Source of the DNA: Fibrobacter succinogenes
Lineage (GTDB): Bacteria; Fibrobacterota; Fibrobacteria; Fibrobacterales; Fibrobacteraceae
NCBI GenBank assembly: GCA_902791475.1
Contig: CADAWC010000007.1
Coordinates: forward strand, 1 to 64,000
DNA length: 64,000 nucleotides
Reading direction: 5' to 3'
Position 1 is the first letter of the stretch; every line of letters starts with the position of its first letter. Shown one piece after another: positions 42,538 to 50,588 of the stretch. The position numbers and the translations under genes are program-made. Below the pieces are notes generated by a model. It was not told where the DNA came from and ran no database searches. It saw only the letters and a program-made list of their open reading frames with translations.

Positions 42538-43465
42538 TGTTGCGACCTCCAGCCAAAAGGAAGAGAACGGCCATACGGACGGCGACACCGTTGGTCACCT
42601 GATCAAGAATTACAGAATGTTCGCCATCGGCGATATCGGAATCGAGTTCCACGCCGCGGTTGATTGGACCCGGGTGCATGATAATGACCTTGTCCTTAGC
42701 GCATTCGAGGAGTTCTTCCGTAATACCGAACGTATTGCGGTATTCGCGCATGCTCGGGAGGAGAGCGTCATCCATGCGTTCTTTCTGCAAGCGGAGAGCG
42801 ATGATGGCGTCGGCGTTTGCAACAGCCTTCTTCACGTCCGGTTCCCACGTCGCGTGGTCCATGAGGTCCGTATTGCGCGGTACAAGCGTCGAAGGTCCGC
42901 AGAGCGTCACATGAGCGCCCATCGTGGACATGCCCCAGAGGTTACTGCGGGCGACACGACTGTGGCGGATATCGCCAATGATCGTGACGTTCTTGCCTTC
43001 GAGCGTTCCTAGCTTTTCTTCGATCGTCAGCATGTCGAGGAGAGCCTGCGTCGGGTGTTCATGGGCACCGTCGCCAGCGTTCACGATAATGGCATTGCTG
43101 TTGTCCGCAAGGAACTTCGGCACGCCCGTCCCCTTGTGACGGACGACCACGATGTCAATCTTCATGGCTTCGATGTTCCTAAGCGTATCAACGAGCGTTT
43201 CGCCCTTCTTGACGCTGGAATTCGAGCTTGCAAAGTTCACCGTATCGGCGGAGAGGCGCTTTTCGGCAAGTTCAAAGCTGGTGCGCGTACGGGTGCTGTT
43301 CTCGAAGAACAAGTTCACGACCGTCATGCCCCGGAGGCTCGGCACCTTCTTGACCGGGCGTTCGAGAATTTCGCGGAACTGTTTTGCATGGTCCAGAATC
43401 AAGCGGATATCATGCTTGGACACTCCACGAAGTCCAAACAGGTGTTTAATTTCCAAAGCGCTCAC
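42524..43465 (-). CDS. pyrB: Aspartate carbamoyltransferase catalytic subunit
   Basis: The 313-residue protein shows FENSTRTRTSFE (54-65) with the carbamoyl-phosphate-binding STRTR, GDGAHEHPTQALLD, IIGDIRHSRVARSN and the aspartate-binding LRLQKER. It catalyses carbamoyl phosphate plus aspartate to N-carbamoyl-aspartate in pyrimidine synthesis. It lies one base after pyrR and overlaps the inactive dihydroorotase homologue, forming pyrR-pyrB-pyrC'. No pyrI regulatory gene is visible. Confidence 0.95.
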   Translation of the reverse strand: MSALEIKHLFGLRGVSKHDIRLILDHAKQFREILERPVKKVPSLRGMTVVNLFFENSTRTRTSFELAEKRLSADTVNFASSNSSVKKGETLVDTLRNIEAMKIDIVVVRHKGTGVPKFLADNSNAIIVNAGDGAHEHPTQALLDMLTIEEKLGTLEGKNVTIIGDIRHSRVARSNLWGMSTMGAHVTLCGPSTLVPRNTDLMDHATWEPDVKKAVANADAIIALRLQKERMDDALLPSMREYRNTFGITEELLECAKDKVIIMHPGPINRGVELDSDIADGEHSVILDQVTNGVAVRMAVLFLLAGGRNNENA

Positions 43466-43466
43466 T

Positions 43467-44024
43467 TTACGCCTCCACTTCTACGAGATAAACGGAATTT
43501 TCTTTATCAATAGGTTCAATCGCCACGCGGACTTCCTGATTCCTAGCGGTTTCGACCGTAAGCCCCACACAATCAGGAGCAATCGGAAGTTCTCGATGAC
43601 CGCGGTCCACAAGCACACAAAGGCGGATTGCAGCAGGACGGCCAAGGTCCAGGATGGAACGCATGGCAGCCAAGGCCGAACGGCCCGTGTAAAGCACGTC
43701 ATCCACGAGGATAACCGTCTTGCCTTCTACCGAGGCCGGCATTTCGGTAAAGCGCATTTCTGTCGCCACCTTCTTGCGGTAGTGGAAGTCGTCACGGTAG
43801 TACGTGGCATCGAGGCTACCCATTTCGATGGGCTTGCCAAATTTCTGAGAAAGACGCTCAGTGAGCTTTTTGGCCAGTGGAATACCGCGGCTAGCCATGC
43901 CGAGCACAATCATGTTGTCAGCGGACGGATGCATCTTCGCAATCTTCGCCGCCATCTCGTCTAGCGCAAATTCCATCGTCTGCGCCGTAAGAAGCTCGCT
44001 TACTTTTTTGCAGTTATCGTTCAT
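43467..44024 (-). CDS. pyrR: Pyrimidine operon regulator PyrR (uracil phosphoribosyltransferase fold)
   Basis: The 185-residue protein has the phosphoribosyltransferase motif VILVDDVLYTGRS (104-116), LGMASRGIPLA and the RDDF segment characteristic of PyrR. In Firmicutes it binds pyr mRNA and also has weak UPRTase activity. Here it heads pyrR-pyrB-pyrC'. I could not find a convincing PyrR RNA-binding stem-loop or terminator in the leader; instead the 5' region is a degenerate repeat array that ends five bases before the ATG. Its regulatory mode is therefore open. Confidence 0.88.
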   Translation of the reverse strand: MNDNCKKVSELLTAQTMEFALDEMAAKIAKMHPSADNMIVLGMASRGIPLAKKLTERLSQKFGKPIEMGSLDATYYRDDFHYRKKVATEMRFTEMPASVEGKTVILVDDVLYTGRSALAAMRSILDLGRPAAIRLCVLVDRGHRELPIAPDCVGLTVETARNQEVRVAIEPIDKENSVYLVEVEA

Positions 44025-44368
44025 AAAACAGTCGTTAGTTATTAGTCGTTAGTCAGTAGTTATTAATCAAAAGTGGTTTGTGGTTAGGTTTTAGGTAAAA
44101 AGCGCAGTTTAATTCGACCCTTCGGCAACGCTTCGATAAACTCAGTGCATCGGCTCTGGGATCTCTACAAGGTTGGTGAGCTTGTCGAACCACCTGATAC
44201 CTATAACCTTAATACTTTTTTTAATAATCTAGCTTTTTTGGAGAAAAACCGACAAACAGCGTTCAAATCATCTCGCGATATTTGTATATATGTATGCAAA
44301 AACGCGACGCTTAGTGCCGTGCTTTAAAAACTATTTTCATAACGAAACCATTAACTCATGGAGCCAAA
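44025..44368. repeat. Repeat-rich divergent region between pyrR and cyclophilin
   Basis: No gene is present. 44034-44067 is an array of GTTAGT/TTATTAG units touching the pyrR start; 44070-44093 continues with GGTTTGTGGTTAGG units. 44107-44195 is a REP-like palindrome (TTCGACCCTTCGG..., facing GGTGAGCTTGTCGAACC), of a type widespread in bacterial intergenic DNA. The remaining 170 bp are AT-rich and should contain the cyclophilin promoter, but I see no strong box. Confidence 0.6.
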
Positions 44369-44917
44369 ATGGAATTTAATCAGTTAGACAAACCGCAGGC
44401 AGGCGAAACCATCGCCATCATGAAAACCAACCATGGTACCATGAAACTCCGCCTTTTCGAAGAACTCGTCGGCGAATGTGCAACAAACTTCATTGAACTT
44501 GCAAAACAGGGCAAGTACGACGGTGCTCCGTTCCACCGCATCATCAAGGACTTCATGATCCAAGGCGGAGACTTCACCCGTAGAAACGGCACCGGCGGCC
44601 ACGCAGCAAAGGGTCCGGGTTCTACCATCGGCGACAAGTACGACAGTCGTCTCACCCATGTCCGTGGCGCTCTCAGCTGGGCAAAGACTTCCATGCCGCA
44701 CTCCATCGGCAGCCAGTTCTTCATCGTCCACGGCAACAATGTGCACTTCTTGGACCACGACCAGTGCGGCACGGGACCTGCTGACGGCTACTCCGTATTC
44801 GGCCAGCTTTACGAAGGCTTCGAAGTGCTCGACAAAATCGCCGGTGTGCAGACCGATCGTATGGACCGCCCGTACGATGACGTGATCATCGAATCCGTCA
44901 CAATCGAGAAGGCGTAA
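44369..44917 (+). CDS. Cyclophilin-type peptidyl-prolyl isomerase
   Basis: The 182-residue protein is a complete cyclophilin domain: FHRIIKDFMIQGGDFT contains the catalytic Arg-Ile-Ile-x-x-Phe-Met-Gln-Gly set, SIGSQFFIVH follows and GYSVFGQLYEGFEVLDKI closes the fold. No signal peptide, so cytoplasmic. It catalyses cis-trans isomerisation of proline bonds. It is a single gene, ending at the start of a repeat element. Confidence 0.93.
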   Translation: MEFNQLDKPQAGETIAIMKTNHGTMKLRLFEELVGECATNFIELAKQGKYDGAPFHRIIKDFMIQGGDFTRRNGTGGHAAKGPGSTIGDKYDSRLTHVRGALSWAKTSMPHSIGSQFFIVHGNNVHFLDHDQCGTGPADGYSVFGQLYEGFEVLDKIAGVQTDRMDRPYDDVIIESVTIEKA

Positions 44918-45038
44918 TTAGGCAATAGGTATTAGGTGTTAGGTTATAGGATAATAATCGCGGCATAGCCGCACATTATAGACGCGCGAAGCGCGTGATA
45001 CTTTTCCTAACCCCTAACTCCTGTAACCTAATACCTAG
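44916..45038. repeat. Inverted-arm array element (TTAGGTATTAGG units)
   Basis: The left arm (44916-44950) is TTAGG.RTTAGG-type; the right arm (45006-45038) is the same array inverted, sharing the exact 12-mer TAGGTATTAGGT. The centre has GCGGC ATA GCCGC (44960-44972) and ACGCGC GAA GCGCGT (44982-44996). It begins inside the cyclophilin stop codon and ends 30 bp before the tRNA-Ala promoter. It is the clearest member of the family. Confidence 0.82.
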
Positions 45039-45068
45039 AAAAAAATTCATTTTTTTCGACATTCACCC

Positions 45069-45097
45069 TTGACACGAGCAACAACTCATTCTATATT
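45069..45097 (+). promoter_or_regulatory. Sigma-70-type promoter of tRNA-Ala
   Basis: TTGACA (45069-45074) and TATATT (45092-45097) are separated by 17 bases. The following TGTGCGCGTC is a GC-rich discriminator typical of stringently controlled stable-RNA promoters, and it also occurs before tRNA-Pro. Confidence 0.85.
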
Positions 45098-45110
45098 TGT
45101 GCGCGTCCTC

Positions 45111-45183
45111 GGGGTTATAGCTCAGTTGGTAGAGCGCCTGCATGGCATGCAGGAGGTCAGGAGTTCGACTCTCCTTAGCTCCA
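45111..45183 (+). tRNA. tRNA-Ala (anticodon GGC)
   Basis: Cloverleaf: acceptor GGGGTTA with TAGCTCC (two G-T pairs), D-arm AGCTCAGTTGGTAGAGC, anticodon stem CCTGC/GCAGG with loop ATGGCAT (anticodon GGC), T-arm AGGAGTTCGACTCTCCT. The acceptor G-U pair at position 3-70, the alanine identity element, is present. CCA is not fully encoded. Confidence 0.95.
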
Positions 45184-45185
45184 CT

Positions 45186-45221
45186 AAAAAGACTCGCTAA
45201 AAAGCGAGTCTTTTCTTTTTT
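45186..45221 (+). terminator. Terminator after tRNA-Ala
   Basis: GACTCGCT and AGCGAGTC form an eight-base stem with a four-base loop, followed by TTTTCTTTTTT. Confidence 0.9.
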
Positions 45222-45344
45222 GCAACAATTTATTTGTCCTGTTTACAAAACAAACAACTCCCACGATAACTATAGGGAAATTGCAATACTTTTCCGACAA
45301 CATCCGTTATTATAAAATAATATTTTTGTATTTTATTCAACACT

Positions 45345-47351
45345 ATGGTCAGGCTTACAAGAATTCCGTCATTTATACTCACCGCCGGAGCGCTCTGCTT
45401 CGCCGATAACGCAAGCACCGTCTGCGACGCATCCAAGATGGACGCGTTTGCTTATGAGGATTGCATCGCCGTCCAACGAGGTGCAAAACTCGACAACACG
45501 GACTTTTCCGAAAGAAACGCCCCACCTGCCGAATTGATTTCGGAATCGTACGTTGAACCGTTCACTTACGACCCGTTCAATCGTGATGCCTACCTGACAT
45601 CGTCTTTCGGCGAAAACCGTGGCACACGTTACCACGCCGGCATCGACTACTCCACGCAAATGGAAGAAGGTTGGCCCATTTTTGCCCCCGAAAACGGCTT
45701 CGTCAAAGAAATCAAGACCTCCCCTTTCGGCTACGGCAAAGTTATGTTCTTTGAGGGCAACAGCGGAAAGACCTGGGTTTTCGCACACCAAAGCAGTTTT
45801 CCCCAAGCCATAGAAGACCAGATTAAGCAAAAGCAGTACGCCACCAAGAGTAACGACATTTCCATCAAGCCAAATATTAGGTTCCGCAAGGGTGACACGC
45901 TCACATTCGCCGGAAGTACCGGAATCGGCAATCCGCACTTGCATCTCGAAGTCCGCCTGAACAAAGACGACATTACCTCGCCATGCCAGCTCGGCGTCAA
46001 GTGCCTCGACACCATAGCACCACAGATTTTTGGAGTCGCCGTATGGCAAGGCAATGAACTAGCCCTCACAACAGATGAAGCGCTCCGCAACGGCTGTGTC
46101 GAAACGCCCGTCAAAAACGAATTTAACTTGTCCATGGCGATAAAAATTGCAGATTACAGCCGCGAACCCAAGGAAAATCCGATGGCTATCCGCCGTCTAG
46201 AACTGTGGCGTTACGATGACAAGATTTACAGCAAAGTCATGGACACTCTCAGCTACAAGAAGATGCTCGACATCCGCAACGAACTCCTTTGGGCAGAAGA
46301 AGCAGACACCGCCGGCGACTGGCATTACATCAACGCGAAACTCGGACCGATTTCCACTTACAGACTCGAAATTGAAGACTTTAGCGGACACATCATTAAA
46401 CGCGAATTCAATTTCCACCAGTCCTGCAAGGATAACGGCAAACTCGTTCTCATACAAAATCAGAACACCCCGCTTTACACGTTCTTGAGCAAGAGCATGC
46501 TTGACATTTACCGCTGCGAATCCGGTTACAAATTCACTGCTCTGAATAAGGACAAGGAAACAATCAATAGCGATCTCTGCAAAATTTTCGACCACAACAA
46601 GCCGCTCCCCATCGGGAAAATTGTTGAGACATTCCCCGAAACGAGATTCATCAACTACAGCGCAGATGCTTCTGCAACTGGCACCGGTCGCGGCGTAAAC
46701 GAACTCATTTCGGTTTACCCTTACGGCAAATACAAAACAAGCATCAACTGGTACACGCAAGTCGGTAACGTCAAGATATCGCAGAAGATCTCGGGCATTC
46801 CGGTTGTTGGCGACACTTCACAAAGAGTCCTCGCCGTCACGCGCAATCAAACGGATAGTGTTGACTTTTACGAATTCCATCCGAAGGGATTGCAGTTCTA
46901 CGGCAAGTGGAACGTGTGCATCGAAAACGACGACAACTCAGCCCCGCTTTACTGGCTTGGAGAAACAACCCGCCGCTGGTTCTATTTTGAAAAGCAGACA
47001 GGCGGAAAGAATCGTTGTGCAACAACAAATGAACTTAGAGACCTCGCCAACATCACCGACGAAGACGGTTTTTCTCTCGGCTTCCCCTACTGGGCAGAAA
47101 CGCTTGTCGCTGGCATGTACCAATCCGCTCTAAAGATTCCGCTTTACTCCAGATACGCAGGCATCCCGGACGGGAACGCCATCAGCGTCAAGTACAAGAA
47201 CAAATGGATTGCCGCAGAATACGATTCCGAACCGCGAGAAATAATTTTGCTTGGCGATGCCCTCCCCGATGCAGGCGAAACGATTACCATCGAAATCACC
47301 GACGATTCGAAACGCAAAACCAAGAAGGAAATTACAATTCCGGGATTCTAA
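45345..47351 (+). CDS. Exported M23-family peptidase
   Basis: The 668-residue protein has a short signal peptide and an M23/LytM domain at residues about 85-205: SSFGENRGTRYHAGID gives metal ligands His97 and Asp101, WVFAHQSS the core strand, and PHLHLEV (His198, His200) the HxH motif, so the zinc site is complete. It should cleave peptidoglycan cross-links. The remaining 460 residues are beta-rich, with no recognised family, and may be an inhibitory or binding region. The AT-rich upstream region contains TATAAAATAATAT but no clear -35 box. Confidence 0.82.
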   Translation: MVRLTRIPSFILTAGALCFADNASTVCDASKMDAFAYEDCIAVQRGAKLDNTDFSERNAPPAELISESYVEPFTYDPFNRDAYLTSSFGENRGTRYHAGIDYSTQMEEGWPIFAPENGFVKEIKTSPFGYGKVMFFEGNSGKTWVFAHQSSFPQAIEDQIKQKQYATKSNDISIKPNIRFRKGDTLTFAGSTGIGNPHLHLEVRLNKDDITSPCQLGVKCLDTIAPQIFGVAVWQGNELALTTDEALRNGCVETPVKNEFNLSMAIKIADYSREPKENPMAIRRLELWRYDDKIYSKVMDTLSYKKMLDIRNELLWAEEADTAGDWHYINAKLGPISTYRLEIEDFSGHIIKREFNFHQSCKDNGKLVLIQNQNTPLYTFLSKSMLDIYRCESGYKFTALNKDKETINSDLCKIFDHNKPLPIGKIVETFPETRFINYSADASATGTGRGVNELISVYPYGKYKTSINWYTQVGNVKISQKISGIPVVGDTSQRVLAVTRNQTDSVDFYEFHPKGLQFYGKWNVCIENDDNSAPLYWLGETTRRWFYFEKQTGGKNRCATTNELRDLANITDEDGFSLGFPYWAETLVAGMYQSALKIPLYSRYAGIPDGNAISVKYKNKWIAAEYDSEPREIILLGDALPDAGETITIEITDDSKRKTKKEITIPGF

Positions 47352-47365
47352 CGAATATCAGCTAA

Positions 47366-48091
47366 TTAAAGATCGCGGTAAAGCGTGAGGCGGCGCTTTC
47401 TGCCAAGCGCTAATCGAATAAGGTCACGAATCTTGTCGTTCAGACGCGGGAAATCCACCGGATGGACTGCAATACGAGGAACGCCGAACGGGATTTTCAA
47501 AATGCCTTCGGCATAGACAAACGCGGCCTTCTCTGTTGATTTCGGAATGCCCGCAAAACTCGCCACCGGTGACGCATAGCGGATACCTTCGGCAGTCGTC
47601 AGCGAGAAGCGGTCTTCGTACAACATTTTTTCCGCACGGACTTGCCCCGATAAAAACTTGTTGCTAAACCATGTCGGCGGAACAAACGCAATTGGCGCAT
47701 CCGCATTTCCGTTTTCATCAGCAAACAGCTTTTTCCAGGATTCTAGGGCCGCTTGCAAAAGGCGGCTCGATTCGTACTCGGAAAGCCCTGCAAATTCAGC
47801 CTCGCCTCCCGTGAGGTTCATGCCCACAAGCCCTGCATAACTGCGGCCCTGGCTGAATTCCGCCTTGTGCTTAAAGCCATGCAGAGCAAGTTCAAAGCCT
47901 TCGGACTTGAGCTTGGCGAGAGTCGCACGGAAATCAGCAATAGCGTCGTCCGATGCATTTTCCGTATCGGGAATCACGAGTAAGCTAAAAGGCCCTCCGA
48001 CCAATTCCTTGAGTTCTTCAAGAATCGGTGTCACTTTCTGGTAGTTCCAGACGCTAAAATCATGAAAACAAAGGAGAAAACGCTTGCACAT
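47366..48091 (-). CDS. DUF2334/polysaccharide-deacetylase-like protein
   Basis: The 241-residue cytoplasmic protein has the NodB-like order of DUF2334: LLCFHDFS, LLVIPD, a metal-site-like ELALHGFKHK (H..KH), FVPPTWFSN and IAVHPVDFPR. Such proteins may hydrolyse acetyl groups from carbohydrates, but activity has not been shown for the family. Convergent with the M23 peptidase gene (14 bp). Its neighbours UppP and M23 suggest an envelope role, only by position. Confidence 0.78.
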   Translation of the reverse strand: MCKRFLLCFHDFSVWNYQKVTPILEELKELVGGPFSLLVIPDTENASDDAIADFRATLAKLKSEGFELALHGFKHKAEFSQGRSYAGLVGMNLTGGEAEFAGLSEYESSRLLQAALESWKKLFADENGNADAPIAFVPPTWFSNKFLSGQVRAEKMLYEDRFSLTTAEGIRYASPVASFAGIPKSTEKAAFVYAEGILKIPFGVPRIAVHPVDFPRLNDKIRDLIRLALGRKRRLTLYRDL

Positions 48092-48111
48092 AGCAGTGAA
48101 GATAGAAACAT

Positions 48112-48210
48112 TAGACGAAAGAACGGGCCTTCGGCCCTACAGACGAGAGACTAAAGAGGAATAATGGCGCTTCGCGCAATCAAATAACTAAAAAATCTCT
48201 CGTCTAAAAG
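48112..48210. repeat. Inverted-arm element (AGACGAGAGA units)
   Basis: AGACGAGAGA (48141-48150) faces its inverse TCTCTCGTCT (48196-48205), with further TTAGACGA (48111-48118) and TCTAAAAG copies. Inner palindromes are GGGCC TTC GGCCC (48125-48137) and GCGC TTC GCGC (48167-48177). It lies between the divergent DUF2334 and uppP genes, 16 bases from the uppP ATG. Confidence 0.72.
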
Positions 48211-48226
48211 CTACATTTACCTTACT

Positions 48227-49075
48227 ATGTTCGAATCTATCATTCTCGGCCTTTTGCAGGGCCTCGCCGAATTTCTCCCCATCTCCAGCTCCGGCCATTT
48301 AGTGCTCGGGCACGAACTTTTAGGCATGAACGAAGCGGGCATGTTCTTCGACATCATGCTCCACGCAGGCACGCTGCTTTCGATCTTCGTAGTGTTTCAC
48401 AAGAAGATTACGGACATCATCGTCGGTTGCCTCCGCCGTGACCGCGACCAGCTCCGCGAAGCGGGCTACATTATTCTCGCGAGCATCCCGACGGCAATGA
48501 TTGGCCTCGGCTTCAAGGACGCACTCGAAAGCCTGTTCGAAAATCCGCGCGCCGTGTGCGTTGCCGAACTTTTTACGGGCTTGTTGCTGTTTACCTCGCA
48601 GTGGGGCGCTACCGGAGCCAAGCATCCGGATAACGAGGGCGTCAAGATGAACTGGTGGCGCGCCCTTGTGACCGGTACTGTGCAGGGCATCGCCTGCATC
48701 CCGGGCATCAGCCGTAGCGGTTCGACCATCAGCGCCATGATGTTCATGGGCGTGAACCGCAAGTACGCGGGCGAATTCAGTTTCCTCATGAGCATTCCGG
48801 CCGTTGGCGGTGCAGCCCTCCTCGATTGCATCAAGTGGTTTAAGTGCCAGAACGTCGAAAAAGTCGCCCAGATGGCTTTGGAAAATCCAGAAAAAGCAGC
48901 CAAGTGCGCCGAAGCTGGTAATTTCACCCCGGAACTCTTAGTCGGCATGATTGTCGCGTTTATCTTCGGCATTATCGCCCTCAAGTGGCTCATGAACTTT
49001 GTACAAAAGGGCAAGTTCCAGCACTTTGCCTGGTACGTGTGGGCGGTCGGCATTCTCGGATTGATTTTGCTGTAA
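48227..49075 (+). CDS. uppP: Undecaprenyl-diphosphatase
   Basis: The 282-residue polytopic membrane protein has the two UppP motifs: LAEFLPISSSGHL (E15, S-rich loop) and the PGISRSGSTISAMM segment near residue 160. It dephosphorylates undecaprenyl diphosphate to recycle the cell-wall lipid carrier. Length and helix count are typical. It is closed by a strong terminator. Confidence 0.95.
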   Translation: MFESIILGLLQGLAEFLPISSSGHLVLGHELLGMNEAGMFFDIMLHAGTLLSIFVVFHKKITDIIVGCLRRDRDQLREAGYIILASIPTAMIGLGFKDALESLFENPRAVCVAELFTGLLLFTSQWGATGAKHPDNEGVKMNWWRALVTGTVQGIACIPGISRSGSTISAMMFMGVNRKYAGEFSFLMSIPAVGGAALLDCIKWFKCQNVEKVAQMALENPEKAAKCAEAGNFTPELLVGMIVAFIFGIIALKWLMNFVQKGKFQHFAWYVWAVGILGLILL

Positions 49076-49094
49076 TAGACTTTATATAAAAAGA

Positions 49095-49126
49095 GCCCGT
49101 TCACAAGATAGTGAACGGGCGTTTTT
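49095..49126 (+). terminator. Terminator after uppP
   Basis: GCCCGTTCAC and GTGAACGGGC form a perfect ten-base stem with a six-base loop, then GTTTTT. It marks the left border of the accessory island. Confidence 0.92.
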
Positions 49127-49168
49127 CGTTTGGAAAAATTTAAGGGATTCACTATTATTTTAGCGTCT

Positions 49169-50092
49169 CTAGTGCAGAGCTCTGCGCTTTTTGATTTCGT
49201 CTAGAGGAATTTTTGAAATAGCCGAAATGTCCTCATCGGTTAATTTTGGGTTAGCAAACATAGCATCGACCATTTCGAGTTTGGTTTCGTATCTCGTCTC
49301 AATTTTGGCTCCTGCCAAACGGCATTCAATTTCTTCTTTTGCAATCATTTCTCGCTCCAGTTCGGTCAGAGTTGTTTTGTCCAAGTTTTCAATTTTGATA
49401 CGTTTTAATGCTTCGTTGACGATTCCGTTTCCAAAGTCAGGGAGCGGGTCACCCTCATGAGCATGCTTGAGCACATAGAGCCAAGCGTCAACTGGGTCTT
49501 TTACCTCGTCTGCGGTTTTATTGAACTTCGGCAGACATACAATAATATACTTATTTTTAGGGAATATCGTCTCGACAGAGCCTCTATTCAGCATATCCTT
49601 ACTATAAATAGCCCATTCATCGATGTAACCATCCATACGGTGAGGCAATTCAAAGTCGCAAATCCAAATGGAAATTGTTTCGGGAATTTCATAACGCCTG
49701 TATTCCTTTTCTTCTTTCGTAAGTGTTTTGAATTCTTCCGATTTCTCCATTTCATGTTTGCCTTTTATAATCAGGAAAGCTTTGTACAATATGGTGCGGT
49801 CGATAAAGAAACTGTGATCCGCCTTCTGCATTTCAATATTAAGGAAACGCTTGGAACCCGTAGTTGCGAACGCATCCAAGATGACCTTACGCTCTTCAGG
49901 TATCATGAAGCGTAACGTATGTTCAAACGAGTAGTTCAGATTCTTGATTTGGTCTTCGCCCTTCAGCTGTAAGATTCCGTCAACAAAATCTTTGATAGCA
50001 TCCTTGCTTGCGAATAAGTTCTTGAAACCCGTATCGGTTCTTGGATCTATGTAGGTTTTTCCTTTCAGGGTTTCTAAAACAAATTGATTCAT
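49169..50092 (-). CDS. Rpn/PD-(D/E)XK nuclease-family protein
   Basis: The 307-residue protein fits the PDDEXK_2 'Rpn-like transposase' family: YIDPRTDTGFKNLF contains the first conserved Asp, RFLNIEMQKADHSFF the E-x-Q catalytic core, and RTILYKAFLI the following helix. Such proteins are often multicopy nucleases linked to recombination. The C-terminal region has a charged helix and DEDISAISKIPLDEIKK. AATGGAGG precedes the ATG. It closes the minus-strand island that begins with mod; whether it is transcribed with it is unclear. Confidence 0.85.
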   Translation of the reverse strand: MNQFVLETLKGKTYIDPRTDTGFKNLFASKDAIKDFVDGILQLKGEDQIKNLNYSFEHTLRFMIPEERKVILDAFATTGSKRFLNIEMQKADHSFFIDRTILYKAFLIIKGKHEMEKSEEFKTLTKEEKEYRRYEIPETISIWICDFELPHRMDGYIDEWAIYSKDMLNRGSVETIFPKNKYIIVCLPKFNKTADEVKDPVDAWLYVLKHAHEGDPLPDFGNGIVNEALKRIKIENLDKTTLTELEREMIAKEEIECRLAGAKIETRYETKLEMVDAMFANPKLTDEDISAISKIPLDEIKKRRALH

Positions 50093-50407
50093 TGTTGTTC
50101 CTCCATTAAGTTTGGAGGTTCTAATCTACAACAGCGATTTCTCAAAAAGTGAAACTTTGCAAATTTTGCAATCAACCGTTTGCAAAATCGTTCATTTTGT
50201 CAACTATTGAATTACAAGAGTTTGCGAAGAGACATAAAATGTGGTTTATTCAAAAGCAAGTTCTTTCGTGTTTTTTGAGGGAGGTTAAAACTGAAAACAG
50301 AACGGTCCGACTATTTGATTGATATTGAAAAACTAAAAGACTCCCCGAAATTCAGGGAGTTGTTGGGGTTCTTAAACACACAAGGGAGTAAGTAATGATT
50401 GCAAAGA
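50093..50407. other. Gap upstream of the Rpn gene with operator-like palindromes
   Basis: There is no firm gene. AAAGT GAA ACTTT (50146-50158) and ATTTTGCAA / TTGCAAAAT (50163-50171, 50180-50188) are operator-like; TGTCAA (50198-50203) is a minus-strand TTGACA. ACTCCC/GGGAGT (50340-50360) followed on the minus strand by TCTTTTAGTTTTTC is a probable terminator of the 53-codon gene. A 34-codon plus-strand frame (50291-50395) with GGAGG but a CTG start is left uncalled. Confidence 0.5.
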
Positions 50408-50569
50408 TTATTTCCTTTTGCGGAAAAAATTTGCCCAATAAGGGTATTCTTTATCAAAAGAAACTGCATGAAGACCTGTTTGGTCAAAATAATCGACCCA
50501 CCAGATTTTATCATCTTCATTTTCCTTGTAAAATTCAAATTTGCTTGTTTCTTTGTCAACCGTAATCAT
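50408..50569 (-). CDS. Small acidic Trp/Tyr-rich protein (53 aa)
   Basis: This short gene encodes 53 residues starting MITVDKETSKFEFYKENEDD and continuing with a Trp-Trp pair, YFDQTGLHAVSFDKEYPYW and a basic end FFRKRK. AGAGG lies seven bases before the ATG within the leader CCTAAAAGAGGTTAAT, which it shares with the 58-codon gene at 50773. A promoter-like TTGCAT-17-TATATT stands 20 bases further upstream. No family is recognised. The size, leader and position suggest a cargo gene of the island. Confidence 0.6.
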   Translation of the reverse strand: MITVDKETSKFEFYKENEDDKIWWVDYFDQTGLHAVSFDKEYPYWANFFRKRK

Positions 50570-50588
50570 GATTAACCTCTTTTAGGAC

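Noticed and set aside
41608..42663. 351-codon frame opposite the dihydroorotase homologue
   Set aside because: Antisense shadow extending into pyrB; no ribosome-binding site.
44034..44095. CRISPR array
   Set aside because: Units are 6-14 bp, degenerate and without spacers of constant length; no cas genes in the window.
50291..50395. 34-codon plus-strand frame with GGAGG and a CTG start
   Set aside because: Needs a rare CTG start and contains the terminator hairpin of the opposite small gene; protein-like, but too weak to call.
50311..50559. 82-codon minus-strand frame
   Set aside because: Overlaps, in another frame, the better supported 53-codon gene with promoter and Shine-Dalgarno site.
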